Origin: an uncultured Campylobacter sp.
Lineage (GTDB): Bacteria; Campylobacterota; Campylobacteria; Campylobacterales; Campylobacteraceae
DNA: 64,000 nucleotides
Direction: 5' to 3'
NCBI GenBank assembly: GCA_937990735.1
Contig: CALKQT010000071.1
Span: 24,030-88,029, forward strand
Under the pieces are notes generated by a model. The model ran no database searches and was not told the origin of the DNA. It worked only from the letters and a program-made list of their open reading frames with translations. Made by a program: the position numbers and the translations under genes. Shown here piece after piece: positions 9,039-16,822 of the stretch; the stretch's first letter is position 1, and each line of letters opens with the position of its first letter.

Positions 9039-9052
9039 CATAAGCAAAAAAA

Positions 9053-9110
9053 GTGGACAATATCACGGACAAAAAGAGAAATCTAAAAATAAAACTAGAA
9101 AGTGTCCGTT
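9053..9110 (+). repeat. Left arm-type integrase site candidates
   Basis: A 19-bp element (GTGGACAATATCACGGACA, 9053-9071) matches 16 of 19 positions at 41280-41298 near attR. An inverted AGTGTCCGTT at 9101-9110 is the exact reverse complement of 41291-41300. Paired repeats close to both ends of an integrated element are the usual layout of integrase arm sites. This role is inferred. Confidence 0.5.
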
Positions 9111-9112
9111 AA

Positions 9113-10297
9113 ATGTTAAACGATACCAAGATAAAGGCTTTAAAGCCCAAAGAGAAGCGATACAAGGTCGGGGACGGAGAGAATTTATACGTCCAAGTCA
9201 TGCCAAGCGGCACAAAAACGTTCATTTTCGAATTCAAAAGCAAGCTTAGCGGCAAGTATAAGCGTATAAGCATAGGAAGATACCCGATCGTAAGTCTGTT
9301 TGCCGCGCGCGAGAAAAGATTAGAATTTCAAAAAATTTTAGCGGTGGGAGACGAACCTACAAATAAAGCAAGACTAAATTTAACGAGCTTCGAGAGCGTA
9401 TTTAAACTTTGGTTTGAAAATAAAAAGCAAGAAGTAAGCCCAAAGCAAGCCTTTACTCATCAAAGATACTACGAGCGATTTTTCTTCCCGAAATTTGGCA
9501 AAGAGGATATAAAAAACGTCACTAAAAGGCAAATTTTAGAGGCTTTGGATAAGCTAAACAAAGAGGGTAAATTCGAAACACTAGATAGAGCGTTAAATTC
9601 TATCTCGCAGCTTTTCAGATGGGCGGCGATGAATGATTATGTAGAGCATAGCCCTACTTATGCTATCGATAAAAACGCACTTTTTAAAACGCCCAAAGTA
9701 AAGCACTATGCGGCAATTTTTGACGATAAAGGCATTAAGAATCTAATCGGTAATATTAAAAATTACGACGGCGATGTCAGGGTTATAACCGCAGGACTTT
9801 TCGGGCTACTTACGGCACAGCGCCCTTTTAACGTTAGATCGGCTAAATGGAAAGAGATAAGTTTTGACGATAAAATTTGGATAATACCCTCAGGTAAGAT
9901 GAAAATGAAAGAGGAGCATCGTGTGCCGCTATCTACGCAAGTAATCAGGCTTTTGGAGAATTTTAAGAAATACAGCTTCAACTCTGAGTTTTTGTTCCCG
10001 TCCATAAAATCCGTCAAAAGACCGATAAGTGATAATTCCGTCCGAGCTATGCTTAGAAATTTAGGCTATACGAGTGACGATATAGTTCCGCATGGATTCC
10101 GCGCAATGTTTAGCACGATTTGCCATGAGAATTTAAGCGAGCACGGGCAAAGCGAGCGAATAATAGAGATGTGTTTGGATCACAATGAAAGAAACAGAGT
10201 AAAAGCCGCCTATAATCACGCTATAAATTTGCGAGAGAGGCGACTTTTGATGCAGTGGTGGGCGGATTATTTATCAAGGCTGGACCCGGATTTATAA
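9113..10297 (+). CDS. int: Tyrosine recombinase, prophage integrase (P4/DUF4102 type)
   Basis: A 394-residue integrase. The N-terminal DUF4102 arm-binding domain (about 1-90) contains LYVQVMPSGTKTFIFEF and KRISIGRYP. A core-binding SAM-like domain covers about 95-190 and the catalytic domain about 200-380. Catalytic residues are recognisable: Arg237 in AQRPF, His327 and Arg330 in HGFR, and Tyr367 in AAYNHA. It directly follows attL and reads away from the tRNA, the normal layout for tRNA-targeting integrases. The ribosome site is weak. Confidence 0.95.
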   Translation: MLNDTKIKALKPKEKRYKVGDGENLYVQVMPSGTKTFIFEFKSKLSGKYKRISIGRYPIVSLFAAREKRLEFQKILAVGDEPTNKARLNLTSFESVFKLWFENKKQEVSPKQAFTHQRYYERFFFPKFGKEDIKNVTKRQILEALDKLNKEGKFETLDRALNSISQLFRWAAMNDYVEHSPTYAIDKNALFKTPKVKHYAAIFDDKGIKNLIGNIKNYDGDVRVITAGLFGLLTAQRPFNVRSAKWKEISFDDKIWIIPSGKMKMKEEHRVPLSTQVIRLLENFKKYSFNSEFLFPSIKSVKRPISDNSVRAMLRNLGYTSDDIVPHGFRAMFSTICHENLSEHGQSERIIEMCLDHNERNRVKAAYNHAINLRERRLLMQWWADYLSRLDPDL

Positions 10298-10449
10298 TAA
10301 AGCAGGCTAGCTAGATCGTAATAAATTACCTTGGAATTGCATTTTTTTCGCTTGATCAGCCCTTTTTTAGCTAAATTTGTAAGCGTATTCGCACCTTTAA
10401 AACCCAAAATTTTTAAAGCTTCTTTGGAGGTTACCATAGTGTCGGTCAT
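10267..10449 (-). CDS. Small HTH protein, excisionase-like
   Basis: A 60-residue protein with the pattern SKEALKILGF..TLTNLAKKGLIKRKK..YYDLASLL, which fits the winged-helix MerR/Xis-type fold of phage excisionases. It is the last gene of the early minus-strand operon and overlaps the 3' end of int by 31 nt in a convergent arrangement, so high early transcription would also oppose int. It overlaps its upstream neighbour by 4 nt. An alternative is another DNA-binding regulator. Confidence 0.6.
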   Translation of the reverse strand: MTDTMVTSKEALKILGFKGANTLTNLAKKGLIKRKKCNSKVIYYDLASLLYYKSGSSLDK

Positions 10450-10928
10450 TTTTTCGTCTCCTCTATTCTTGCGCCAAGAGCGTAAAATGGAGCTAGATTG
10501 ATCGCGTTTGGAAATAACATCTTTGCCCCTTCTTTCGTATGTCTACAAGCACTCCTTTCCCAGATACCAGGGTGGTTTTTAGTATTATATTCCCAATACC
10601 AAAGCACATCGTCGACCTTTATGAAACCATCTGGGCAAAAGGGTAAATGTGAAATGTCGAGATGCAGACTATCTTTATCAACGCCCGTAACCTTGCAAAT
10701 ATCGTGTTTCGTTAGCACTTCTCCGTTACATTTACATTTTAAAATGACCTTATCGCCAGCCTTAAAATTTTGGTCTTCGGTTTTCAATTTAATGCGGTAG
10801 ACGTGTGTATCCCAGCTCCACTTAGGCATAAAGCAATCTTGCCAATATTCATCTATTAGCTTGCGGAATTCTATCTCTTCTCCATTCTCGTATGCTTGCA
10901 TTACTGCGATCATTTCCCCTGTTCTCAT
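10446..10928 (-). CDS. Phage protein of unknown function
   Basis: A 160-residue protein. The first 45 residues (YENGEEIEFR...W..C..PKWSWDTHVYRIK) match the recurrent small phage domain that ends in W-x-W and YRIK and often appears in early regions. The C-terminal half is unfamiliar. It has three cysteines, two of them in a CKC pair, and a Trp-rich stretch. It is translationally coupled to the YopX gene and the small HTH gene by 4-nt overlaps. No function is assigned. Confidence 0.6.
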   Translation of the reverse strand: MRTGEMIAVMQAYENGEEIEFRKLIDEYWQDCFMPKWSWDTHVYRIKLKTEDQNFKAGDKVILKCKCNGEVLTKHDICKVTGVDKDSLHLDISHLPFCPDGFIKVDDVLWYWEYNTKNHPGIWERSACRHTKEGAKMLFPNAINLAPFYALGARIEETKK

Positions 10929-11287
10929 CTTTTTGCCTCCATCAATTTCGGATTTTCATAGGCGTTACCGATAACGCACCATTCGCCAAGCTCATTAAGC
11001 CCATAAATCCTAGTATCATTAATCGGCTCAACGATAAAGCAGCCCATTTCAAAAATAACGCTTCCTATAGTATTTTCTAAAGGATACTTATTTTCGGACG
11101 GCGATATGGAGTTGAATTTGACGATGTCGCCTTCATAAATTTCGGCTCCGTTTTTATCCTTCATCCCGGTATACTGCATAAAATCAAAATTTTTTGATTT
11201 TGTTAGTAACGGCTTATATTTGATATCTTCCCACTGAAGCATAGTTCGGAAACCCTTGCTCCAAGCTCTAAATTTTATCTCTCTCAT
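10925..11287 (-). CDS. YopX family phage protein
   Basis: A 120-residue protein with the YopX family pattern: MREIKFRAWSKG at the start, MQYTGMKDKNGAEIYEGDIV in the middle and IGNAYENPKLM at the end. The family is common in early regions of Gram-positive and epsilonproteobacterial phages. Its function is not established. It lies between the helicase and the 160-residue protein with 4-nt overlaps on both sides. Confidence 0.85.
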   Translation of the reverse strand: MREIKFRAWSKGFRTMLQWEDIKYKPLLTKSKNFDFMQYTGMKDKNGAEIYEGDIVKFNSISPSENKYPLENTIGSVIFEMGCFIVEPINDTRIYGLNELGEWCVIGNAYENPKLMEAKR

Positions 11288-12714
11288 ATCGCCCTCCTTT
11301 CTACGGCTTTTATAAAATTCGGTATTTTCATCTCGATTTTTGGCTCATACTCCGTCTTATTGACGCTTACTTGCTCGATCTCTTTTTGTATCGCCTCTTT
11401 GGTCTTGTTGATCACGCCCTCAATCATTTTTAAAAACTCTGCTTCTTTGCGCCTGATATTTGCTATGACGTTTGCCTCCGCTTCGCTCGTGATGATATAG
11501 CAATTAACCTCACGTTTTTGCCCATATCGATACACGCGGCGCAAGCTTTGAAAAAAGCCCTCGAAGCTATCGCTTAGGCTGGCATATATCACGTTCGCGC
11601 AGTGTTTTTGCCAGTTCATACCAAAGCCTGCAATTTTTGGCTTTGTGATTAGGCATTTTATCCGCCCGTTTGCAAAACTCTGCATAACACGTGCTTTAAA
11701 TTCATCGCTATCGCTCCCTTTGATCTCTATGCTTTGCTTTACAAGTTTTTTCAAAAGTGCACCTTCATCGTTTAGCTCACACCATATCAGAAAATTTTCA
11801 TCAGATCCGTTACAAATTTCAGCCACCTTTTCGCACCTCTGTTTTAGGCTGTCTCTTTTGGCGGCGCGCCGCTCATTTAGCGTCTGTGCTGCAACAGCAA
11901 AAAGCGTATCGCTTGGCGTGCTTTCAACCTCGATATGCTCTAAATTTAGCTTTGGCAGTTTAAATTTCGCGTCCTCGTCCGCGCTGTATCCTAAATCGGA
12001 CGGCTTGGTAAAAAACGCCGCCCACGTGGCTATAAATTCCCAAAACGGCTTAACCGCATGCCCTTTTAGTATCCACTTTGATGTCTCGCCGCCATCATGC
12101 ACAAAATACATCGAAAGCATCTCGGTTAGGCTCATTATGTTTAAAAATTCCGTGTGATTACCAAGCTCAGTATAATCATTTGGCGATGGGGTCGCGGAGC
12201 AAGCGAGCTTATAAGGCGTGCTTTTAAAGCTTTCAATGATCATTTCGCGGCTTTTAGATGTGTAGCTTTTTATGCGCGAGCTTTCGTCAAGCACCAAAGC
12301 TACAAACGCGCACGGGTCAAATTTATCAAGCTTTTCATAGTTTGTGATATTTAACCCGTTTATCACATCCGCACCGCTTTCGCAATATTTCACGTCATAG
12401 CCTAAAATTTCTTTGATCTCATTTACGCTTTGATGCGCCACGGCAAGCGGAGCAAGGATTAAAATCGGCTTTTGCTCTTTTAGCCAAATTTGATAAGCCC
12501 ACTCGCCTTGCATCGCGGTTTTACCGCTACCCGTCATTGCAAAGATGGCAAAATGACCCTTTTTAAGGGCTAAATAAACTAAATCTTTTTGATATTCAAA
12601 GAGTGCAGGGTTTAGCTCACCCCTTGATATCTCTAAGCTTTTAAAATTTACCGATTTTCGCTTTGAAGCTAAAAAATTATCGTATGTCATTTTTATACCT
12701 TTGGCGTTATACAA
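11284..12714 (-). CDS. Superfamily II / SNF2-like phage DNA helicase
   Basis: A 476-residue helicase. Motif I is TGSGKT at residues 61-66, motif II is DESS at 143-146 and motif III is SAT at 173-175. The second domain ends with QSLRRVYRYGQKRE, a SNF2-type motif VI. The first methionine may not be the true start. MTYDNF, nine codons in, begins nearer the conserved region. The gene overlaps the 96-residue upstream ORF by 22 nt. Location among early genes suggests a role in phage replication or recombination. Confidence 0.85.
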   Translation of the reverse strand: MYNAKGIKMTYDNFLASKRKSVNFKSLEISRGELNPALFEYQKDLVYLALKKGHFAIFAMTGSGKTAMQGEWAYQIWLKEQKPILILAPLAVAHQSVNEIKEILGYDVKYCESGADVINGLNITNYEKLDKFDPCAFVALVLDESSRIKSYTSKSREMIIESFKSTPYKLACSATPSPNDYTELGNHTEFLNIMSLTEMLSMYFVHDGGETSKWILKGHAVKPFWEFIATWAAFFTKPSDLGYSADEDAKFKLPKLNLEHIEVESTPSDTLFAVAAQTLNERRAAKRDSLKQRCEKVAEICNGSDENFLIWCELNDEGALLKKLVKQSIEIKGSDSDEFKARVMQSFANGRIKCLITKPKIAGFGMNWQKHCANVIYASLSDSFEGFFQSLRRVYRYGQKREVNCYIITSEAEANVIANIRRKEAEFLKMIEGVINKTKEAIQKEIEQVSVNKTEYEPKIEMKIPNFIKAVERRAI

Positions 12715-12983
12715 CTTTTAAAAAACTCGGGCATAGATCGAATTTCATTCGCTCCGTCTAATCTCTCGTCAAAACTACTTATTATCTCTTTGTGCTCATC
12801 CCAGGTTAGGCACGTCATTGCTTTTTGCATGGCTAAGGTGCGCGCATTTTGTAGCTTTGTCATTAAAATTTTCATATCACGATCTGCTTTAAAGAGCGCG
12901 ATTCGAAGCAATTCATACTCCCTTATCTCTTTATTGCATATTTTTCGGACTTTTTTCATGTATCTATACTGAATCTCTTTCAT
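12693..12983 (-). CDS. Hypothetical early phage protein
   Basis: A 96-residue, basic, mostly helical protein that I do not recognise. It contains a central helix-rich stretch (LRIALFKADRDMKILMTKL) and no clear catalytic motif. It lies between the methylase (10-nt gap) and the helicase (22-nt overlap), so it is cotranscribed with DNA-processing genes. Confidence 0.6.
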   Translation of the reverse strand: MKEIQYRYMKKVRKICNKEIREYELLRIALFKADRDMKILMTKLQNARTLAMQKAMTCLTWDEHKEIISSFDERLDGANEIRSMPEFFKSCITPKV

Positions 12984-12993
12984 CGTTTACCTT

Positions 12994-13929
12994 TTAAAAT
13001 AGGGTTTTTTGTGCGCGCTCTTTTAACGCTAGCTCGCAATTTTTCTTTGCGACCCTAAAATACGAGCTTTTTAGCTCGATACCGATGCCCTTGCGCCCCA
13101 TCTTCACGGCTTGATATACTTCGCTGCCTATACCAAGAAATGGCGTGAAGACGACGTCGCCCGGGTTGCTCCACATCTGGATACCTCGCTCGATCACGTC
13201 AAGCTGCAACGGACAGATATGCTTTTCATCGTCATCGTCGCGGCTACCTTTTAGGGATAATGTATTGCTGGGATTTATATCCATCCATACGGGGCTAGCG
13301 TATCTTTGCCACACCTCGATACTGCCGCGATTTAGATTGCCTTTGCTTTCGTCAAATTTAGCCGTTACCCTGCTACCATCGCCACAGTAATAAGTAAATG
13401 CTCCGCTGATCGGCTCGGCGTTTTCTCCGCGCTTTCTCATCGTGACAAGATAGTCCGGGATGCCTTGACGGCTCATTGCGCTATCTTTGATGACTTGTTT
13501 ATGGAGTAGTCCGAGCGCCTTTGTGCGCTGCTGCGCGATGACGGGATCTTTCCAGATGCAAACCTCACTATGAAAGATAAAGCCGATCTCTTCAAAAAGC
13601 CTTATAAGCTCGCCCCTAAAATCCCTAATGCCGATAAATCCGTCTCTGGCTTTAGAAGTTGGTAAATTTATGCAGTGAAAACTCATCAAACGCCCGGGTT
13701 TTAGCACCCTATGAAGCTCGCGAGCGAGGAATTTAAAATGCTGCATAAATTCGCCCTTGTCGCTATTGCCCATATCGCGATCGGAATTCGAGTAAGTATA
13801 AAGGCTATCAAATGGCGGGCTATATATGATATAACCTACGCTTTCGTCGTCAAATGCCTTTATTACTTCACAGCTATCGCCGTTATATATGGCGTATTCG
13901 TCGGTTAGCGCTTGATCTATCACGTTCAT
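12994..13929 (-). CDS. Site-specific DNA methyltransferase, beta-class (N4-cytosine/N6-adenine)
   Basis: A 311-residue methylase. The catalytic motif IV SPPF lies near residue 38 in YSPPFDSLYTYSNSD, and the SAM-binding motif I region FTPFLGIGSE lies near the C-terminus. This circular order defines the beta class. SPPF is more common in N4-cytosine than N6-adenine enzymes. No partner nuclease is adjacent, so it is probably an orphan phage methylase that shields phage DNA from restriction or marks it for regulation. It overlaps the next gene by 4 nt. Confidence 0.88.
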   Translation of the reverse strand: MNVIDQALTDEYAIYNGDSCEVIKAFDDESVGYIIYSPPFDSLYTYSNSDRDMGNSDKGEFMQHFKFLARELHRVLKPGRLMSFHCINLPTSKARDGFIGIRDFRGELIRLFEEIGFIFHSEVCIWKDPVIAQQRTKALGLLHKQVIKDSAMSRQGIPDYLVTMRKRGENAEPISGAFTYYCGDGSRVTAKFDESKGNLNRGSIEVWQRYASPVWMDINPSNTLSLKGSRDDDDEKHICPLQLDVIERGIQMWSNPGDVVFTPFLGIGSEVYQAVKMGRKGIGIELKSSYFRVAKKNCELALKERAQKTLF

Positions 13930-14300
13930 TTCTCACCCTTTTTTGATTCTTGTTTAAAAACCTCTTGGATTTTATGGCTTTGAAAAACTATCTCTTTCCC
14001 ACTTTTTAACGAATATACAAACTCATCAATCATCCCCTCGCTAGCCGTTACAAAGCTCACGTCCGGGACAAAAAACAGATCGCATTTATCGATCTCTTCG
14101 AAACAACGCTGCATTATCTCGTCGCGACTTTTATCCGCCAAGCTATTCATAAAAGCTAGCACAGGGCTAAAAAGCTCGTTTTGGCTGTCAAATCTTTTAT
14201 TTGCCTGTGATAGCGACTTAAGCGCGAGCTCGCGAACGAAACGCCTATCGTTATAATATTTTAAAGCTCCGTCATACGGACTGGCTACGTAAATTTTCAT
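13926..14300 (-). CDS. DUF1937 / nucleoside 2-deoxyribosyltransferase-like protein
   Basis: A 124-residue protein with MKIYVASPY at the N-terminus, a central CDLFFVPD and SEGMIDEF toward the end. This is the skeleton of the nucleoside 2-deoxyribosyltransferase fold (strand start, D strand, S-x-G-x3-E catalytic-type segment). A role in nucleotide handling or base modification is possible, but the substrate is unknown. It overlaps the 57-residue ORF upstream by 29 nt and the methylase downstream by 4 nt. Confidence 0.65.
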   Translation of the reverse strand: MKIYVASPYDGALKYYNDRRFVRELALKSLSQANKRFDSQNELFSPVLAFMNSLADKSRDEIMQRCFEEIDKCDLFFVPDVSFVTASEGMIDEFVYSLKSGKEIVFQSHKIQEVFKQESKKGEK

Positions 14301-14445
14301 CTTTTAACCTCTCTTGTTTTTCAAGCTTCATTTTCAAAGCTACTTTTAAATGCTCGATATCCGGATATCTTTCGCAGAGACTTTTTACACCCTCTAGCGT
14401 AAAATATCTACAAACCTTAAGCGCCTTGATATACTCGTCATTCAT
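14272..14445 (-). CDS. 57-residue small phage protein
   Basis: The short ORF begins MNDEYIKALKVCRYF and ends KDENLRSQSV. It has an excellent AGGAGT ribosome site 5 nt before the ATG and overlaps the start of the deoxyribosyltransferase-like gene by 29 nt in a different frame. The predicted protein is a basic helical polypeptide with two cysteines. I do not recognise it. Good translation signals and operon position make it likely real. Confidence 0.6.
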   Translation of the reverse strand: MNDEYIKALKVCRYFTLEGVKSLCERYPDIEHLKVALKMKLEKQERLKDENLRSQSV

Positions 14446-14454
14446 TTTTTACTC

Positions 14455-15336
14455 CTAAAATATAGTTCTTTTTAAATTTATCCGTCGCCGCATATCTTTA
14501 AAAAATGTGATCTGCTCGCGAAACGTATCAATATTTACACCGAAAGGATAATCGCCCGTCAATTTATTGACGATTTCGTCGAGCACCTCAACGCACTCCA
14601 TATAATTTTCATTTTTGATGAAACTCAAAAACTTGCTTTTGAGTTTGAAAGTAAGTTCCAGTCGCCTCCAATCTTTAAATTTATCATCTATCTTTTGCTT
14701 ATGATAGAGGGTTTGTTTGCTAAATTTATCGTAAAGCAAAATTTTATTTAGCCCGTAATATTTATCACCCTTACATGCGTTAGCGTAAATCGAGCTTTTA
14801 TAAGCTATTATCCCGCCGTCTGCCTGCTCTGTTACGGCGTCTTTAAACTGGTTTTTAAAAGCATAGCTTACCTTTTCGCCCTTTTCGAAATCAGCGGCCA
14901 GATCAAAACTGAAAGGTTTAAAACGCCTTAAAAACTTACCTAAAATTCGGTAAGTCTCTTTATATAGTTCGCGGCTTGGCTGAAAAAGCCCGGCAAAAAC
15001 TATCATCACGTAATACCCGAGCGCCTTTTTGCGCTTTTTGCAAAGATCGTTTAATTCACTTGAGTTTTCGATCACGATCATGGCGTTACTAAGGCTTTTA
15101 ACGCCTCTTTTAAAAGAGATATAGCGCACCTTATAAGGATGGCGCTTATCGGCATTTAAAAGGGGCTTATTGACACCTTTGAATTTATATCTTACGTATT
15201 CTTTTAAGGTTTTGTTGCGGTTTATCAGCCTTAACTTTTTCTGCAGCTCTAGCTTTTTTAAAAATGCAAGCAAAGTAGTTTTAGGCAAAATAAACCTGAC
15301 GCTGTCGATCCCGCTGCTGTATTCGTAATCGCTCAT
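14455..15336 (-). CDS. Possible phage replication initiator (Rep_trans / filamentous-type)
   Basis: A 293-residue basic protein. Three spaced motifs resemble the Rep_trans replication initiation factor family of filamentous phages and some conjugative elements: FSFDLAADF (142-150), LLYDKFSKQ (200-208) and WRRLELTF (223-230). It precedes the methylase and helicase in the early operon, where a replication protein is expected, and no other initiator is visible in the prophage. The assignment is by motif pattern only. It could be another DNA-binding protein. Confidence 0.45.
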   Translation of the reverse strand: MSDYEYSSGIDSVRFILPKTTLLAFLKKLELQKKLRLINRNKTLKEYVRYKFKGVNKPLLNADKRHPYKVRYISFKRGVKSLSNAMIVIENSSELNDLCKKRKKALGYYVMIVFAGLFQPSRELYKETYRILGKFLRRFKPFSFDLAADFEKGEKVSYAFKNQFKDAVTEQADGGIIAYKSSIYANACKGDKYYGLNKILLYDKFSKQTLYHKQKIDDKFKDWRRLELTFKLKSKFLSFIKNENYMECVEVLDEIVNKLTGDYPFGVNIDTFREQITFFKDMRRRINLKRTIF

Positions 15337-15364
15337 GTTTTTAAAGGTCTCCGAATAAAAGCGC

Positions 15365-15613
15365 TTATTGCTGGACGATCATTTTATTGGGCATTATTCG
15401 CGCTCCGCAACTGCCGCCTGCTATAGTTAGATTAGACGCGCTTCGCCACTCTATGCCGTCGGCATCGAGAATTTTAGCGTTGGCGCGGCTTACATAACCG
15501 CTTCGCAGTCCACCTAAGCTACCAGCGATACCGCGTAGCTCGCAATAATCCTTAAGCATATATCTTGTTTTCTTGTAAATTAGCCCCGCTAAGGTTTTGT
15601 CTGCTATATTCAA
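15365..15613 (-). CDS. Small early phage protein, possible DNA-binding
   Basis: An 82-residue protein starting at TTG 15613 with an AGGAGG ribosome site. The middle (LKDYCELRGI..SLGGL..GY.S..NAKILDADGIEW) resembles small helix-turn-helix regulators from phages. Its TTG overlaps the stop of a 12-codon ORF (TTGA), so translation may be coupled. The second methionine (MLKDYC) is a less likely start because it lacks a ribosome site. Confidence 0.5.
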   Translation of the reverse strand: MNIADKTLAGLIYKKTRYMLKDYCELRGIAGSLGGLRSGYVSRANAKILDADGIEWRSASNLTIAGGSCGARIMPNKMIVQQ

Positions 15614-15648
15614 AACCCACCTCCTATGTTTAAATTGAGTTTTTTCAT
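15610..15648 (-). CDS. 12-codon leader ORF
   Basis: The ORF encodes MKKLNLNIGGGF. It starts with a strong AAAGGAGATAAAGATG signal and ends in TGA overlapping the TTG start of the next gene. Such an arrangement usually serves translational coupling or is a leader peptide. Its peptide product may be irrelevant. It sits just after a C8-T-C6 tract on the transcribed strand. Confidence 0.4.
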   Translation of the reverse strand: MKKLNLNIGGGF

Positions 15649-15665
15649 CTTTATCTCCTTTTTTC

Positions 15666-15680
15666 GGGGGGAGGGGGGGG
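15666..15680 (+). repeat. G6-A-G8 homopolymer tract
   Basis: Six G, one A and eight G on the plus strand, between the 92-residue early gene stop and the ribosome site of the leader ORF. Poly-G runs are the classical phase-variable repeats of Campylobacter. Here the tract is intergenic, so length change would alter mRNA structure or spacing rather than a reading frame. Confidence 0.7.
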
Positions 15681-15682
15681 CT

Positions 15683-15961
15683 TTACGCCACCCTTTCGTT
15701 AAATTTTGTGATATCTCTTTCGATTCTATCTCTCATGTCTTTTATCGTGTGGTAAAAGGTGGTTGTGAAATAATCGCTCAAACTATCGCTTCCGCCCGGG
15801 TCTGCGACTAGGGCATAAGCTTCGTCATTACCATAATGGCTACTTAGCGTGCGATACTCTATGCCATTTAAAATGATGTAAATTTCATCTTTTGGGTCAT
15901 TGTTTCTAAAATTAACCTCGCCGTATTTGCTTAGCATCTTTGCAACGTTTGTCTTTTTCAT
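15683..15961 (-). CDS. First gene of the early lytic operon, unknown function
   Basis: A 92-residue protein, not recognised. It has an N-terminal basic stretch, a central EIYIILNGIEYRTL beta segment and a C-terminal helix with DRIERDITKF. It has a clear AAAGGAGATAAGAAATG start and lies directly under the consensus early promoter at 16004-16032. That position is typical of a Cro-like or early regulatory protein, but no HTH is evident. Confidence 0.6.
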   Translation of the reverse strand: MKKTNVAKMLSKYGEVNFRNNDPKDEIYIILNGIEYRTLSSHYGNDEAYALVADPGGSDSLSDYFTTTFYHTIKDMRDRIERDITKFNERVA

Positions 15962-16003
15962 TTCTTATCTCCTTTTATGGTATAATTAATTACTGATGAA
16001 AGA

Positions 16004-16032
16004 ATTATACGACATTTTTTGACGTATGTCAA
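16004..16032 (-). promoter_or_regulatory. Consensus early lytic promoter TTGACA-N17-TATAAT
   Basis: On the minus strand, TTGACA (16032-16027) and TATAAT (16009-16004) are separated by exactly 17 bp, an ideal sigma-70 promoter. It drives the early operon starting at 15961. The -35 is covered by a palindrome, which points to repression by the divergent XRE protein. Confidence 0.8.
16019..16032. promoter_or_regulatory. Palindromic operator candidate
   Basis: TTGAC-GTAT-GTCAA is a perfect 5+5 inverted repeat overlapping the -35 of the early promoter. Additional GACA/TGTC half-sites occur at 16010-16014 and 16051-16055. This placement between repressor and early operon is typical for an XRE repressor operator. 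Confidence 0.6.
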
Positions 16033-16070
16033 TTAAAATTAGCTTAAATATGACAATAAAAGGCGTAGAA

Positions 16071-16460
16071 ATGAAAGAAAATGTCATAAATTTAAAGGAT
16101 ATCCGCTTAAAAAGTGGATTAACGCAAGATGAAGTTGCCAAAAAATTAGGTGTATCGTTGAGAACATATCAAAGATATGAAAACGACAGCAATAATCTAG
16201 GGTTAAATAAAATTTTAGAAATATCAAAACAATTAGGAGTGAGTATGGACATACTTATGGGCAATGGGGTTAAAGTAGTCGGTGATGGAAACATCGCCTT
16301 TAGCGGGGATGGCAATTTTGTAAGCGAGCCAAAGAATTCAAAGCTTCAAAGCAAAATTTTCAAAGAGTTCATGGAGCTTTATACAGAATACGGCAACGAT
16401 AAGATTTTAATGCCGGCCATCGAAAAGCTAAAAGAAATAAAACAAATTTCAGAAAAATAG
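16071..16460 (+). CDS. XRE-family prophage repressor (CI-like)
   Basis: Starting at MKENVIN, the protein is 129 residues. The HTH (LKDIRLKSGLTQDEVAKKLG VSLRTYQRYE region) covers about residues 7-60. A following segment, VVGDGNIAFSGDGNFV, has a repeated G-D-G-N motif, and a helical C-terminus follows. An upstream in-frame ATG at 16026 lies inside the operator palindrome, so the start at 16071 is preferred. There is no peptidase-type autocleavage domain, so induction would not be by classical RecA-stimulated self-cleavage. It is divergent from the early operon. Confidence 0.85.
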   Translation: MKENVINLKDIRLKSGLTQDEVAKKLGVSLRTYQRYENDSNNLGLNKILEISKQLGVSMDILMGNGVKVVGDGNIAFSGDGNFVSEPKNSKLQSKIFKEFMELYTEYGNDKILMPAIEKLKEIKQISEK

Positions 16461-16468
16461 GGGGGATA

Positions 16469-16822
16469 ATGAAAAAAGTAGTTTTTTTATTGGCTTGCAT
16501 AAGTGCCGTATTTGCTTTTTTTGATCCAGACTATGTATCAAAAGCAGAGAATGAATTAACACTTCACTATATAGACAATAAAATTTATTATCCAGTTCAT
16601 TGTAGAAGTGAAAAAGTTGACGGGGAATACTACATATTGTGTAGTTCAGGATCCGCTGGGGCTGATAGAAAACAGGGCGGACTTTTTAAGGTTGTTAAAG
16701 GTAATGGCGATACCTACTCTATATTTGCTATAAATGGCAAAGGCATGCAGCACTCAAAAGGCAAATATGAAGAGTATAGAGGCGCAAGCTTGGATATATC
16801 AAAAATAATTGATGAGTTTTAA
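16469..16822 (+). CDS. Secreted protein of unknown function, lysogenic cargo
   Basis: A 117-residue protein with a signal peptide (KKVVFLLACISAVFA, cleavage near residue 17). The mature part has two cysteines (HCRSEK and LCSSGS) that could form a disulfide, and a beta-rich core. It starts 8 nt after the repressor with an AGGGGGGATAATG site, so it is likely expressed from the prophage during lysogeny. Candidate roles are periplasmic superinfection exclusion or host-surface modification. I do not recognise the family. Confidence 0.65.
   Translation: MKKVVFLLACISAVFAFFDPDYVSKAENELTLHYIDNKIYYPVHCRSEKVDGEYYILCSSGSAGADRKQGGLFKVVKGNGDTYSIFAINGKGMQHSKGKYEEYRGASLDISKIIDEF

Noticed and set aside
16026..16071. 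Upstream ATG as the repressor start
   Set aside because: It lies inside the operator palindrome and has no ribosome site. The later ATG begins the HTH protein properly.
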